Counted from the stretch's first letter, positions 52,905 through 62,439 are shown. The stretch is DNA of 64,000 bases from Brevibacterium luteolum (GCF_013004595.1 NZ_JABEMC010000001.1:1-64000); one strand, 5' to 3'. The notes: generated from the sequence alone by a model not told the origin. Numbers and translations are program-made.

Positions 52905-54263
52905 ATGGCATGGCTCCGAGGCGGAGACACCGCACCCACACACCCGGTCGCGCTCGCCATTCTGGGACACCCAGACGCAGACGATCGGCTGCTCAATGAG
53001 CTGTTCGGGTTCGTCATGCGCTGCGCGATGGCCTCGACGGCGCACAACATCGAGTACCGGATCACGAGGGGCACAGCCGTGCTGATGGCAGGAGGGCATG
53101 CCCGGGCGGAGAAGCTCCTTGAGTATGCGGTGTGGGCTGGCTACCTCACGGAGGTCGACGGGTCGGCCGGCACGGAGTTCGAGCTCATCCGGGATGACGA
53201 GTTCATTCACCTCATCCCGTGGGATCAGCGCGAGTGGGCGAAACAGCAGAAACGCGACCGCAACAACTGGTCGATCGTCATCCCGGTCCGCCTGCGGGAT
53301 GGCGACGGCTGCCGTTACTGCGGTCGCGTCGTGCAGTGGGAGAACAACAAGGCTGCCCTCGCTGGCACGTATGACCACTTGCACCCTGGCCAGACGGCCA
53401 CGATCGACACCTACGTCGTCGCCTGCCGCGGCTGCAACACCCGGTACGGCGACATGCCCTACAGCGAGAAGAAGGACGATCTGCTGCCACCGCCGATCGA
53501 CCCGTACTTCTCGGAGTTCACGGTCACGTGGATGCAAGGGAACAGGTGGGTCCGCGACAACGATGTCACGATCCCGAAGCCCTCCCGCCGCCGCTTGAGC
53601 CCAGGAGCGCTCGCGATGGCGAAGAAGAAGACTTCGGTCGGCAGCCAGCCGGCCAAGGCAGACGGTCCGCGGGGACACTCGACAGAGCACACCCCCGCGT
53701 CTGCGTCGGATGCTGGTCCGCTGGGTAGCGGCGAGGATAGGCCGTCCTCGTCTGACCCCGCAGCATCCGACACCCCACAGCCCGGTCCGAGGGACACTAC
53801 CGACCGCCAGTCGGAGCAGGACCCCGCGGGCACCACGGCTCGGCCCGAGGGACTATCCGGCATCCAGCCGGAGCGAGACCCCGCGAGCCCTACCAGTTCG
53901 GGTCCGAGGGACACTACTGACCGCCAGTCGGAGCAGGACCCCGCCGAACACCGCCCCAGTGACCGTCCGCAAAGTGCAGATCCTGCACCGCTTGCGAGGC
54001 CGTCACCAGGGGAAACACCGTTTGGAGCAGATAACGAGCAGAAATCGAGCAGAAACTGCCCGTCTCTGCCCAAAACTGCTCCAAACGTCAACCACGTCGT
54101 TGGGCAGACTCGGGACGGGTCGGGACGGGACGGGCCTGGGTTGGGCCAGGGTCGTGCTGGGTCGGGTCGTGTCGAGTCTGGCCGGGCGTGGGCTGGGACT
54201 GGACGGGAGCGCGCCTCGTCCAGCCCTGATGCCAACGTGCCGAGAAAGAGAAGGCGGAGATGA
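52905..54263 (+). CDS. HNH-like zinc protein with long disordered tail
   Basis: A 452-residue protein. Residues 1-120 are helical; 120-185 carry an HNH-type site (CRYCGRVVQWENNKAALAGT, YDHLHPG, then CRGCNTRYGD). The last 240 residues are disordered and contain the repeat RDTTDRQSEQDPA twice. The G-rich DNA at 54102-54166 encodes the Gly-rich end. Actinophage proteins of this kind often sit in the replication region, so it may be a replication or recombination nuclease. Confidence 0.7.
   Translation: MAWLRGGDTAPTHPVALAILGHPDADDRLLNELFGFVMRCAMASTAHNIEYRITRGTAVLMAGGHARAEKLLEYAVWAGYLTEVDGSAGTEFELIRDDEFIHLIPWDQREWAKQQKRDRNNWSIVIPVRLRDGDGCRYCGRVVQWENNKAALAGTYDHLHPGQTATIDTYVVACRGCNTRYGDMPYSEKKDDLLPPPIDPYFSEFTVTWMQGNRWVRDNDVTIPKPSRRRLSPGALAMAKKKTSVGSQPAKADGPRGHSTEHTPASASDAGPLGSGEDRPSSSDPAASDTPQPGPRDTTDRQSEQDPAGTTARPEGLSGIQPERDPASPTSSGPRDTTDRQSEQDPAEHRPSDRPQSADPAPLARPSPGETPFGADNEQKSSRNCPSLPKTAPNVNHVVGQTRDGSGRDGPGLGQGRAGSGRVESGRAWAGTGRERASSSPDANVPRKRRRR
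53784..53944. repeat. 44-bp direct repeat inside the HNH gene
   Basis: The block at 53784-53827, starting ggtccgagggacactac, recurs at 53901-53944 with one mismatch. The copies are 117 bp apart (a multiple of three), so the reading frame is kept and the protein repeat RDTTDRQSEQDPA results. Confidence 0.85.
54102..54166 (+). other. G-tract array (possible G-quadruplex)
   Basis: Eleven runs of GGG are packed into 65 bp on the plus strand, separated by 2-7 bases. Four closely spaced runs are enough for a quadruplex. It lies at the 3' end of the HNH-like gene, just before the VRR-NUC gene. Confidence 0.7.
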
Positions 54264-54583
54264 AAGCCAAGGAATACCGCCAGCAGATCGGCGAGTCGAT
54301 GTCTGAGAAGCAGCTGCAGGAGCACGTCGTTGCTCTGGCTCTTCGGCTCGGATGGCTGGTGTATCACACGTTTGATTCGCGGCGGTCGGCGCCGGGGTTC
54401 CCGGATCTGGTGCTCGCCCGTGGGGCCGTGCTCTACCGGGAGCTCAAGGCCGCCAACGGTGTGCTGTCGCCTGCGCAGAAGACGTGGTTGCAGGGGCTGC
54501 GTGTGGCGGGTGCTGATGCTGGCGTGTGGCGGCCGGCGCATCTGTTGGACGGGACGATCGAGAGGGAGTTGAGGGGACGATGA
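54260..54583 (+). CDS. VRR-NUC domain nuclease
   Basis: A 107-residue protein consisting only of a VRR-NUC fold (PD-(D/E)XK type). The core residues are visible: SEKQLQEHVVALA at the start, then GFPDLVLARGAVLYRELKAA (catalytic Asp and E-x-K) and LSPAQKTWLQGL with the family Gln. Stand-alone VRR-NUC proteins in phages are thought to act as Holliday-junction or structure-specific nucleases. The start overlaps the previous stop and the stop overlaps the next start. Confidence 0.9.
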   Translation: MKAKEYRQQIGESMSEKQLQEHVVALALRLGWLVYHTFDSRRSAPGFPDLVLARGAVLYRELKAANGVLSPAQKTWLQGLRVAGADAGVWRPAHLLDGTIERELRGR

Positions 54584-55356
54584 TGGACGTCGATGCGGGT
54601 GCACGGGTGGACGAGTGGCGGGCGCTGCTGTCTCGGTTGCCGGCGCTGTGGCAGGAGCTGCATGTGACGAAGTGCCGGCAGGACGTGATAGCGAACCGCT
54701 CGGCATCGGCGGTGTCGTCGTCGCCGCTGGTGTTCCGTGTGGATGCCTCAGAGGTGCAGTGGCGGATCCGGGATCTGCTGCAGACGATCGCTTCGCGGTA
54801 CGACATGCAGGCAGGGCAGGTGATTCGGTACCGGCAGCCCGGTGAGCTGATGGTGCTGCTGGCCCGGCATGTCACGTGGGTGGCCAAGCATGCTGATGCC
54901 GAGGTGTGGATGGATGAGCTCTCAGCCCTGGATCGTCAGGGCTGGCAGGTCGTCAACCGTCCACCGGACCTCATCCGCCTCGGCGTCTGCGGTGCCGCAC
55001 TTGATGACGGCTTCACCTGTCAGGCTGAGCTGTGGCATGAGCCAGGACAGACCGCAGTCGAATGCCCGATGTGCTCGACGGTCACCGATGTAGCCCACCG
55101 CAAGGACCAGGACCTGGCGCGTGCCGCCCGGTACAGGGCGCCCCTGTCGGTGGTGGTGGAGGCACTGGCCGCCACCGGTGTGCCTGTCCGCCTGGAGCAG
55201 GCGCGCAAGTGGACGCAGCGCCGCGACCGTCACGGCCGCGCGCTGCTTGAGCCGGCGACAACGCGAGCTGATGGAACGAAGCTCTACGAAGTTGGTGAAG
55301 TTCTTCGCGTTGCCACTTCGAGACGTGCGAAACGCGCAGGAACGAGCGAACGTTGA
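54580..55356 (+). CDS. Phage protein with zinc ribbon and C-terminal HTH-like region
   Basis: A 258-residue protein. A helical N-terminal half is followed by a zinc-ribbon-like block (CGAALDDGFTCQAEL, then CPMCSTVTDV) and a C-terminal region with helix-turn-helix character (SVVVEALAATGVPVRLEQAR). It is a common late-early gene just upstream of the packaging genes in actinophages. Function unknown, DNA binding likely. ATG 54580 overlaps the preceding stop. Confidence 0.7.
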   Translation: MMDVDAGARVDEWRALLSRLPALWQELHVTKCRQDVIANRSASAVSSSPLVFRVDASEVQWRIRDLLQTIASRYDMQAGQVIRYRQPGELMVLLARHVTWVAKHADAEVWMDELSALDRQGWQVVNRPPDLIRLGVCGAALDDGFTCQAELWHEPGQTAVECPMCSTVTDVAHRKDQDLARAARYRAPLSVVVEALAATGVPVRLEQARKWTQRRDRHGRALLEPATTRADGTKLYEVGEVLRVATSRRAKRAGTSER

Positions 55357-55456
55357 CCATTCCGACTTCTGTCCCATATCATCGAGGTAACGTCGCCAGA
55401 GTTGGCGCGAGACCTCGAAGCACACGCTTCGGGGTCGTTGTCATTCAGGAGCCGTC

Positions 55457-55813
55457 ATGGTCATGAAACCGTGCAACGCTCCGGGTTGCCCCACGCTCGT
55501 CGCCGTCGGCACCGGCAGATGCCAAGCCCATCAAGCCGAAGCCGAGCAGCGCCGTGGGTCATCGACGGCCCGAGGCTATGGCCGAGCACACCGCCGCCGC
55601 TTCCGCCCCGCAGTCCTCGCCCGCAACCCGATATGCGTCATCTGCTTCCGCAGGCCCTCGACCGAAGCCGACCACTTCCCGCTCTCACGTGCCGAGCTCA
55701 TCGACCGAGGCCTCGACCCGAACGATCCACAGCACGGCCGCGGCTTATGCAAGCCGTGCCACTCGGCCGAGACGGCCACCCATCAGCCGGGCGGATTCCA
55801 CCGCGAACCCTGA
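55457..55813 (+). CDS. Phage HNH endonuclease (packaging-associated)
   Basis: A 118-residue HNH nuclease. An N-terminal Cys pair (CNAPGCPTL) is followed by RRRFRPAVLARNPICVICFR, the catalytic EADHFPLSR and CKPCHSAETA. In many siphoviruses an HNH gene next to the terminase assists genome cutting. Here it is directly upstream of the terminase genes, which supports that role. GGAG precedes the ATG. Confidence 0.9.
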   Translation: MVMKPCNAPGCPTLVAVGTGRCQAHQAEAEQRRGSSTARGYGRAHRRRFRPAVLARNPICVICFRRPSTEADHFPLSRAELIDRGLDPNDPQHGRGLCKPCHSAETATHQPGGFHREP

Positions 55814-56047
55814 CCCCGGCCCGCCGCATCGACCACGACCCCGCCGCCCGCCGGCACCTCGCGACCACCCCGCACAGGGGTGGGGGTAGACCCCCGAACA
55901 GGGGCAAAGCCCGACCGCCGGTGAGGGGAAAAAAGTCCGCGACGGGTTCAAAAAAATCGGGTATCCGCCCTGGTCAGAACCACAATCGAGGCGCGCAACG
56001 CGCCCCGATTCGCAGTGCCGCAACGGCACGACTCGAAGGGAACGATC
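55814..56047. other. Non-coding gap before the terminase genes
   Basis: I see no convincing gene in these 234 bp. A short perfect palindrome, GGGGGTAGACCCCC (55882-55895), and A-tracts (gggaaaaaagtcc, caaaaaaatcgg near 55925-55960) lie here. This is where a packaging site (cos or pac) could be, but the sequence alone cannot prove it. Confidence 0.5.
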
Positions 56048-56542
56048 ATGCCATCAGGAGGTGCACGAAACCGCTCCGGCCCGGCCGCAGACATCAACTC
56101 CTACCGCCAGCGCCGCGACGCCGACGGTTGGGTGAAGCTGCCGCCGCGTGTCGACCGCCGCCGCTCACCGAACTGGCCACTCCGTCCAGCCATGAACGAC
56201 CGCGAACGCGAACTCTGGCGCCGCTTCTGGCGCATGGGCCAGTCCATCGTCTGGGAATCCCAGCACCAGCAGCTCGCGCTCGCCGTCTACGTCCGTCAGT
56301 TCGTGGCCGTGGAGGAGCTGAACTTTGATGTGCCGACGTCGAGGCTGAACTCCCTGCGCATCCAGGCTGATGATCTGGGGATCACGATGCCAGGCCTGAA
56401 CCGGTACCGGTGGCGGTATACGACGACGGAGGAGCTGCAGAAGCAGGCCGACGACGTGGTGTCGAGGAAGGATCGCCGCCGGCGTTCGACGGCTGAGCAG
56501 ATCGCTGAGCTGCTGCCGATGGTGGCGGACGATGAGCGATGA
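56048..56542 (+). CDS. Terminase small subunit (probable)
   Basis: A 164-residue protein directly upstream of the large subunit, with which it overlaps by 11 bp. It has a basic N-terminus, a middle helical region (RRFWRMGQSIVWESQHQQLA) and a Lys/Arg-rich C-terminus. Small terminases are poorly conserved, so the call rests mainly on position and size. AAGGGA lies upstream of ATG 56048. Confidence 0.75.
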   Translation: MPSGGARNRSGPAADINSYRQRRDADGWVKLPPRVDRRRSPNWPLRPAMNDRERELWRRFWRMGQSIVWESQHQQLALAVYVRQFVAVEELNFDVPTSRLNSLRIQADDLGITMPGLNRYRWRYTTTEELQKQADDVVSRKDRRRRSTAEQIAELLPMVADDER

Positions 56543-58220
56543 GCGTCCACCGCTGCCGAAGTACCACGTACCGCACCCGACCAAGACGCTCGGCTACTTC
56601 CTATCGGACTGGCTGGCACATCACGCGGTTGTACCCGAGGGTGACCTCGCCGGTGACCCGTTCGAGCCGACGATCGATCACAAGATCTTCCTCGCCAACC
56701 ACTACCGCGTCCGCCCGGACGCCCTGCCCACACAGCGGGCGGCGGCGTTCGTCCACCGCCGTTCAGCGTGGATCGCCGCGCAGAAGGTCGGCAAGAGCCC
56801 CGGGATTGCCGGGCACGCACTGATCGAGTTCGTCGGGCCAGCGCTGTTCGCCGGCTGGGCGACCGGCAGTGAGACTCACCGGTGTGCCGAGTACGGCTGC
56901 CCGTGCGGGTGGGAGTACGACTACATGCCAGGTGAACCGATGGGCCGGCCATGGGCGACGCCGCGCATCCAGCTCGCCGCCGTCGTCGAGGACCAGGTGG
57001 AGAACACCTGGGGTGCACTCGTCCCGATGATCGACGACGGGCCGCTGGCCAATGTCATCCCGAAGACAGGTGAAGAGTTCATCCGCCACCCGAACGGGAA
57101 CCGTGACTCGCTCATCGAGGTCGTGACCTCGAAGGCTGACTCGAAGCTCGGTGCTCGCATCTCGGCGGCGTTCCCGGACGAGACTGGCCTTTACACCGAC
57201 TCGAACAAGATGAAGAAGTTCAACCGCACGCTCATGCGCGGCCTCGGAGGCATGGGCGGGCGGATGGTCGAGTCGTCCAACCCCTACGACCCGGCGGAGA
57301 GTTCCTGGTTGCAGGACACCGTCGAGGGCAACTATCCAGACGTCTACGTGCACTACTTCCCGCCGCCGAAGCACCTTAAGTTCGAGGACAAGGACGACAG
57401 ACGCAAGATCTTCGCGTTCAACTACCAGTTCTCGCCGTGGGTGGACCTCCGCGACATCGAGTCGACCAGCGCCGAGCTGATGAAGCTCAGTCCTGCCGAG
57501 GCAGAGCGCTTCTACGGTAACCGGATCCGTGCCGGCAGTAGTGCGTGGCTCCGCCGTGAAGCGTGGGACCTCCGCGCAGCGGACCCGCCCATCGTGGTAA
57601 GGCCACGCACCCGCATCTGTCTGGGCTTTGACGGCTCGGACACCAACGACTGGACGGGATTCCGCGCCGAGACCCTCGACCAGCACCAGTTCACGCCGCG
57701 CTACCACGACGGGCAGCGCGAAACGATCTGGAACCCCCGCGATTGGGGAGGCTCCGTCCCCCGTCTCGAAGTCGATGCGGCGCTCGCCTGGATCATGAGC
57801 GAGTACGAGGTTGTTCGAGCCTACTTCGACGTCTCCGGTTGGAAGACCGAGATCGCGATGTGGGCGGCGAAGTACGGCGAGAAGAAGATCATCGAGTTCC
57901 GCACCGAGCGTCTGAACATCATGTGGGAGGAGCTCAAGCGGTTCAAGAACGACGTCCTCAATCCTGATTCCGAGCTCACCCATGACGGCTGTGAGACCAC
58001 CGCGGTCCACATCAGGAACGCTGTAGAGCGGGCCATCGGACATCAGGGCAAGTACTACATCGTCAAGGCTTCAGAAGATCAGAAGATCGACCTCGGCATG
58101 TCCTCGGTGCTCGCTCACGCGGCGACCTCGGACGCGATCGCCGCCGGCGCCGCCCGCAAGGCTGATTCGACGATCTACACCGGCACCTCGACCGCTCGCG
58201 CATCCTATGGAAGGTGGTGA
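56532..58220 (+). CDS. Terminase large subunit
   Basis: A 562-residue packaging motor. The N-terminal ATPase has a Walker A of the form AAQKVGKS and a Walker B region ISAAFPDETG. The C-terminal RNase-H-like nuclease has its acidic residues in LGFDGSDTNDWTG, AYFDVSGWK and HAATSDAI. It cuts concatemeric DNA and pumps it into the prohead. It is the best marker that this region is a phage. It begins inside the small-subunit gene and is followed after 6 bp by the portal gene. Confidence 0.95.
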   Translation: MSDERPPLPKYHVPHPTKTLGYFLSDWLAHHAVVPEGDLAGDPFEPTIDHKIFLANHYRVRPDALPTQRAAAFVHRRSAWIAAQKVGKSPGIAGHALIEFVGPALFAGWATGSETHRCAEYGCPCGWEYDYMPGEPMGRPWATPRIQLAAVVEDQVENTWGALVPMIDDGPLANVIPKTGEEFIRHPNGNRDSLIEVVTSKADSKLGARISAAFPDETGLYTDSNKMKKFNRTLMRGLGGMGGRMVESSNPYDPAESSWLQDTVEGNYPDVYVHYFPPPKHLKFEDKDDRRKIFAFNYQFSPWVDLRDIESTSAELMKLSPAEAERFYGNRIRAGSSAWLRREAWDLRAADPPIVVRPRTRICLGFDGSDTNDWTGFRAETLDQHQFTPRYHDGQRETIWNPRDWGGSVPRLEVDAALAWIMSEYEVVRAYFDVSGWKTEIAMWAAKYGEKKIIEFRTERLNIMWEELKRFKNDVLNPDSELTHDGCETTAVHIRNAVERAIGHQGKYYIVKASEDQKIDLGMSSVLAHAATSDAIAAGAARKADSTIYTGTSTARASYGRW

Positions 58221-58226
58221 CTGCGC

Positions 58227-59681
58227 ATGCCCATGACACTCGAACAGGCGCAGAAGACCACCGCCCGGCTCTCAGACGCGCTGCTCGCTCGCCGCCCTCG
58301 CACTGCTAAGGAGCTGTCCTACTACCGCGGCGACCAGGGCGAGCTGCGCTTCGCCTCCCCGAAATTCTCCGAGAACTTCCGTAAGCAGTTCGAGGGCTTC
58401 TCCGACAACTGGTGTGCCCCGGTCGCTGACGCCTCACCGGAGCGGATGGTGCTGCTGGGCATCCGCCCGTATGGCACCATCCAGGCCGACAAGGAGACCA
58501 ACCGCGCATGGGAAGCCGCCGACGCCGCTGCCGGCATGCAGACAGCCCTGCAGGTGCGCGCCGCAGCACGGCGGGCGTTCGCTCTCATCGCACCGGGCAA
58601 ACGTCCTGATCGGCCTCGGATCACGTTCGAGAATCCTGAGCAGGTCTACGTCGACTCCGACCCGGCGACACGGGAGCGCCGCTCAGCTCTCGTCACCTGG
58701 GCAGACGACAAGAAGGAGTACGCAACCCTCTACCTGCCTGACGAAATCTGGAAGTTCGAGCGGGAAACCTCCGAGGAGCGCTGGCAGCGTCAAGGCCGGC
58801 CTGCCGACCTGTTCCAGGGCTGGGAGCCACGAGCCGGCGACACCCACTTCTGGGGCTCGAACCCGTTCGGCGAGGTGCCAGTCGTGGAGCTGCGCAATCG
58901 TGACCTCCTCGACGACGAGCCGATCTCAGACATCGCCGGGGTCATGGCGATGCAAGACGCGATCAACCTGATCTGGGCCTACCTCATCAACGCCCTCGAT
59001 GCCGCATCGCTGCCACAGCGGATCGTCACCGGTGCCGAGCCGCCGAAGATCCCGATCCTCGACCAGCACGGCCAGCAGATCGGCGCTCGCCCGGTCGAGC
59101 TCGACAAGCTCCTCGGCGAGAAAGTCCTGTTCGTACCGGGGGAGAACGTCGGTGTCGCTGAGTGGTCGCGCTCGCAGCTCGGGCCGTTCTCCGAGGTCAT
59201 CAACCAGGCGATCGAGCACATCGCCGCCCAGACCCGCACGCCACCGCACTATCTGATGACGAAGATGGTCAACACGGCCGCCGAGGCGCTGACCATCTCC
59301 GAGGCCGGCCTGGTCTCCAAGACCCGCCAGTCCGTCATGCACGTCAACTCCGCAGTCCGCGAGATCTACAAGCTCATGGCCATCGCCATGGACCGGCCCT
59401 CCGCCGAGGTCGACGCGCTCGCCGCCGGCCGGCCCATGTGGGCCGATATCCAGTATCGGTCGGAGGCGCAGCGTGCGGATGCGCTGGTGAAGAAGCGCCA
59501 GATGGGCTACCCGTTGCGCTGGATCTTCGAGCAGGATGGTGCCAGCCCGGAGGAGATCGAGCGCATCATGGAGATGATCCGCGAAGAGCGCGCACAGGAT
59601 GCGCTGGCCGCTGACCACTTCGCCACCACCACGGCCATGAATCCAGCGCTCGACGCACCGTCCTCCCAGCTGATGGAGTGA
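58227..59681 (+). CDS. Portal protein (SPP1 gp6-like)
   Basis: A 484-residue protein of the SPP1-type portal family, which forms the ring through which DNA enters the head. The N-terminus (AKELSYYRGDQGELRFASPK), DNWCAPVADASPERM and the C-terminal EALTISEAGLVSKTRQSVMH region match the family. Position after the large terminase is as expected. The next gene starts 4 bp downstream. Confidence 0.9.
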   Translation: MPMTLEQAQKTTARLSDALLARRPRTAKELSYYRGDQGELRFASPKFSENFRKQFEGFSDNWCAPVADASPERMVLLGIRPYGTIQADKETNRAWEAADAAAGMQTALQVRAAARRAFALIAPGKRPDRPRITFENPEQVYVDSDPATRERRSALVTWADDKKEYATLYLPDEIWKFERETSEERWQRQGRPADLFQGWEPRAGDTHFWGSNPFGEVPVVELRNRDLLDDEPISDIAGVMAMQDAINLIWAYLINALDAASLPQRIVTGAEPPKIPILDQHGQQIGARPVELDKLLGEKVLFVPGENVGVAEWSRSQLGPFSEVINQAIEHIAAQTRTPPHYLMTKMVNTAAEALTISEAGLVSKTRQSVMHVNSAVREIYKLMAIAMDRPSAEVDALAAGRPMWADIQYRSEAQRADALVKKRQMGYPLRWIFEQDGASPEEIERIMEMIREERAQDALAADHFATTTAMNPALDAPSSQLME

Positions 59682-59685
59682 CCTC

Positions 59686-60825
59686 GTGTCCCGCCCGCTG
59701 ACCATCGCCCGGAAGCACCGTCAGGTCACCACCGACCTGACCTCCGACACCTACAAGCGGCTGCTCGCGCAGTGGAACAGCGTCGACGAGAACGCGATCC
59801 TCGACTCCTGGAACGAACAGCTCCCGCACGCGGCAGCCACTGTCGGTCAAGCGCAGACGCTGGCCGCGATCGACTCGACAGCCTACGCCGAGACCGTGCT
59901 CGACGCCCAAGACCTCGACATCGACGGACCGACCATCGAAGCCCGCGCATTCGCCGGCACCATGCAGGCATCCGGCGCTCGCGTCGAGGCAGCGCTCGCC
60001 GGCGTCGCCTACCACTCCCTCGACCGGATCGGTGAGGGTATGCCTCCGGCGCAGGCCCTGACCGCCGGCCGCAGGGACCTGTCCCGCCTCATCCAGACGT
60101 CGATCATCCAGGTCGCCACAGCAGCCACCGGAGCGTTCGCGCTCACTCGCACGAAACCGACGACCGGCTACGTCCGTGTCGTTCATGCCAGCGGCTGTGA
60201 CCGCTGCGCGATCCTCGCCGGCCGCTTCTACCGATGGAACGCCGGCTTCAACCGGCACCCGCACTGCCGGTGCGAGCACCTACCGACCACGCGGCCACGA
60301 AGCGACGAATTCACGACCGACCCCTACGACCACTTCAACAACCTCTCCGAGGACGACCAGGACCGCATCTACACGAAAGCGGGCGCGCAGGCGATCCGAG
60401 ACGGCGCCGACATTTACCAGGTCGTCAATGCCCGCCGTCAAGGAGCTCTCACACCCTCGGGCAGGTTCACCCGCGAGGGCATGGGCAAACGCGGCTACTA
60501 CCGCACCCACACCGGGTACGGACAGGCCGGACGCCGCAGGCTCTCCGTCGACGAGATCTACCGCCGAGCCAACGGCTCACCGGACAGGGCACGCAAACTG
60601 CTGGCCGACTACGGCTACCTCACCGACCAAGGCCAGATAGCCGGTGGCGTCATCAGAGGAAACGTCGAGGGCTACGGCCAGTTCGGCCGCGGCGGCACCC
60701 GCGTCGGTGCCACAGCCGAAGTGCTCCGCGCGCGCCGCACCGGCGTCCGCAACCCGAACTCGCAGTACACCATGACCGCTGCTGAGCTGCGCGAGCACCG
60801 CCGCAAGATCTACGCAGCAGCCTGA
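59686..60825 (+). CDS. MuF-like head morphogenesis protein
   Basis: A 379-residue minor head protein. It contains the MuF/VG15-type signature with Cys and His ligands: HASGCDRCAILAGRFYRWNA then NRHPHCRCEHLP. Such proteins enter the prohead and sometimes act as capsid-maturation proteases. The long C-terminal extension (about 130 residues) has no recognised toxin domain. Start GTG 59686. Confidence 0.85.
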   Translation: MSRPLTIARKHRQVTTDLTSDTYKRLLAQWNSVDENAILDSWNEQLPHAAATVGQAQTLAAIDSTAYAETVLDAQDLDIDGPTIEARAFAGTMQASGARVEAALAGVAYHSLDRIGEGMPPAQALTAGRRDLSRLIQTSIIQVATAATGAFALTRTKPTTGYVRVVHASGCDRCAILAGRFYRWNAGFNRHPHCRCEHLPTTRPRSDEFTTDPYDHFNNLSEDDQDRIYTKAGAQAIRDGADIYQVVNARRQGALTPSGRFTREGMGKRGYYRTHTGYGQAGRRRLSVDEIYRRANGSPDRARKLLADYGYLTDQGQIAGGVIRGNVEGYGQFGRGGTRVGATAEVLRARRTGVRNPNSQYTMTAAELREHRRKIYAAA

Positions 60826-60897
60826 CCCCACCCACAGTTCCAGCTCGCCGTGGCAATCGCGGCGGGCCCTCACCCATGCGCAACGCAGGAGGAAACC

Positions 60898-61575
60898 ATG
60901 GCAGACACCACCGTGACCGTCACCGAGGACACTGACGAGCAGCAGCACGGCCCAGACGAGTCCCAGCAGCCAGACGATCAGCACGGCCCCGCGGGCGACG
61001 AGCAGAACCACGACGACAGCGAATCCGGCGGTGACGACGACGCTGACCCGGAGGGCGCCGACCAGCTCGGCGACCCCGGCAAGAAGGCGCTCGCCTCGAT
61101 GAAGGCCGAACGAAACGCCGCGAAGAAGCAGGCCAAGGAGCTGCAGAAGCAGCTCGATCAGATCCGCGCCGAGCAGGAACGGGCGAACAAGTCACCAGAC
61201 GAGCAGGCGATCGACGCCGCGAAGGCCGAGGCCCGGGCAGAAGCGCTCGAAAAGGCCAACGCCCGCATCCTGCGCTCCGAGCTCAAGGCCGCCGCCACCG
61301 GCAAGCTGCGCGACCCCTCCGACGCGCTGGCCTTCCTCGATCTGTCCGAGTTCGAGGTCGACGACGACGGCAATGTCGACGCCGACGAGCTCGCTGACGC
61401 CCTGGATGACCTCCTGACCCGAAAACCACACCTCGCCGCGCAAGGCGGCACTGCGAGCTTCGACTCTGCACGGGGCAAGCCCAAGCCCAGGAAGAAGCTC
61501 TCGAAAGCCGACCTCGAAAAGATGACGCCCGCGGAAGTGACGAAGGCGTATCGCGAAGGTCGCGTGGACACCTGA
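60898..61575 (+). CDS. Scaffold protein
   Basis: A 225-residue protein with an extremely acidic, Gln/Asp-rich N-terminus, a central Lys/Ala/Glu coiled coil (MKAERNAAKKQAKELQKQLD) and a basic C-terminus (KPKPRKKLSKADLEK), the usual layout of phage scaffolds that guide prohead assembly and then leave. AGGAGG lies before ATG 60898. It directly precedes the coat gene. Confidence 0.88.
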   Translation: MADTTVTVTEDTDEQQHGPDESQQPDDQHGPAGDEQNHDDSESGGDDDADPEGADQLGDPGKKALASMKAERNAAKKQAKELQKQLDQIRAEQERANKSPDEQAIDAAKAEARAEALEKANARILRSELKAAATGKLRDPSDALAFLDLSEFEVDDDGNVDADELADALDDLLTRKPHLAAQGGTASFDSARGKPKPRKKLSKADLEKMTPAEVTKAYREGRVDT

Positions 61576-61620
61576 CACCGACCCTGACCGGGGCCGGTCT
61601 ACATCACGAAAGGAAACATC

Positions 61621-62439
61621 ATGTCCATCGAGAAGTTCATTCCGAAGCTGTGGGCATCAGCGATGCTCACCGACTTCCGCAACCAGGCGGTCTGGGCTGG
61701 CCTCACGAACCGGGAGTACGAACGCGAGTTCACCTCCGGCGACCAGATCACGATCAACACCCCAGTGCCGATCGCGATCAAGGACTACAAGGCCAACTCG
61801 CGGACCACCGAGCCCGACGCAATCTCGACCACCGCGATCGAACTGGTCATCGACCAGGAGAAGAACTTCGACTTCTACGTCGACGACATCGACCGCGCAC
61901 AGGCTGCCGGCGACCTCAACGTGTTCTCGCAGTCCGCCGCCGAGGGCCTCGTCGAGGACGCCGACAAGCACCTGGCCACCATGGCCGCAACGAACGCCAC
62001 CCCGGTCACCCCGGGCGCACCTGCCACCGACGCAAAGTCGGCCTGGAACGTCGTCCGAGACCTGCGCAAGGCCCTCGACAAGGCCGCCGTGCCGAAGCAG
62101 GGCCGAGTGTTCGTCGCCAACGCCGAGTTCTCCTCCCTGTTCTTCGAACACGACTCGAAGATCACCAACGCCGACCAGCTCGGCGACACCCAGGGACTGC
62201 GCGAGGCATCCATGGGACGCATCCTCGGCTTCGACGGCTACGAGTCCGAGAACGGCCCAACGGTAGACAAGCCGCAGGTCATCGCCTTCCACCGCTCCGC
62301 GCTCGCCTTCGTCTCGCAGATCCAGAAGACCGAGGCTATGCGGGCGGAGAAGAAGTTCGCTGACCGTCTGCGCGGACTGCACGTGTACGGCTCGAAGGTC
62401 GTCCGCCCGAAGGCCATCGTCTCCTACACGGCAGAGTGA
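61621..62439 (+). CDS. Major capsid protein
   Basis: A 272-residue coat protein of the kind distantly related to P22 gp5/HK97 fold in actinophages (KLWASAMLTDFRNQAVWAGL; SGDQITINTPVPIAIKDYKA; GRILGFDGYESENGP). Position between scaffold and connector genes supports the call. AAAGGA lies before the ATG. It will be the most abundant virion protein. Confidence 0.9.
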   Translation: MSIEKFIPKLWASAMLTDFRNQAVWAGLTNREYEREFTSGDQITINTPVPIAIKDYKANSRTTEPDAISTTAIELVIDQEKNFDFYVDDIDRAQAAGDLNVFSQSAAEGLVEDADKHLATMAATNATPVTPGAPATDAKSAWNVVRDLRKALDKAAVPKQGRVFVANAEFSSLFFEHDSKITNADQLGDTQGLREASMGRILGFDGYESENGPTVDKPQVIAFHRSALAFVSQIQKTEAMRAEKKFADRLRGLHVYGSKVVRPKAIVSYTAE

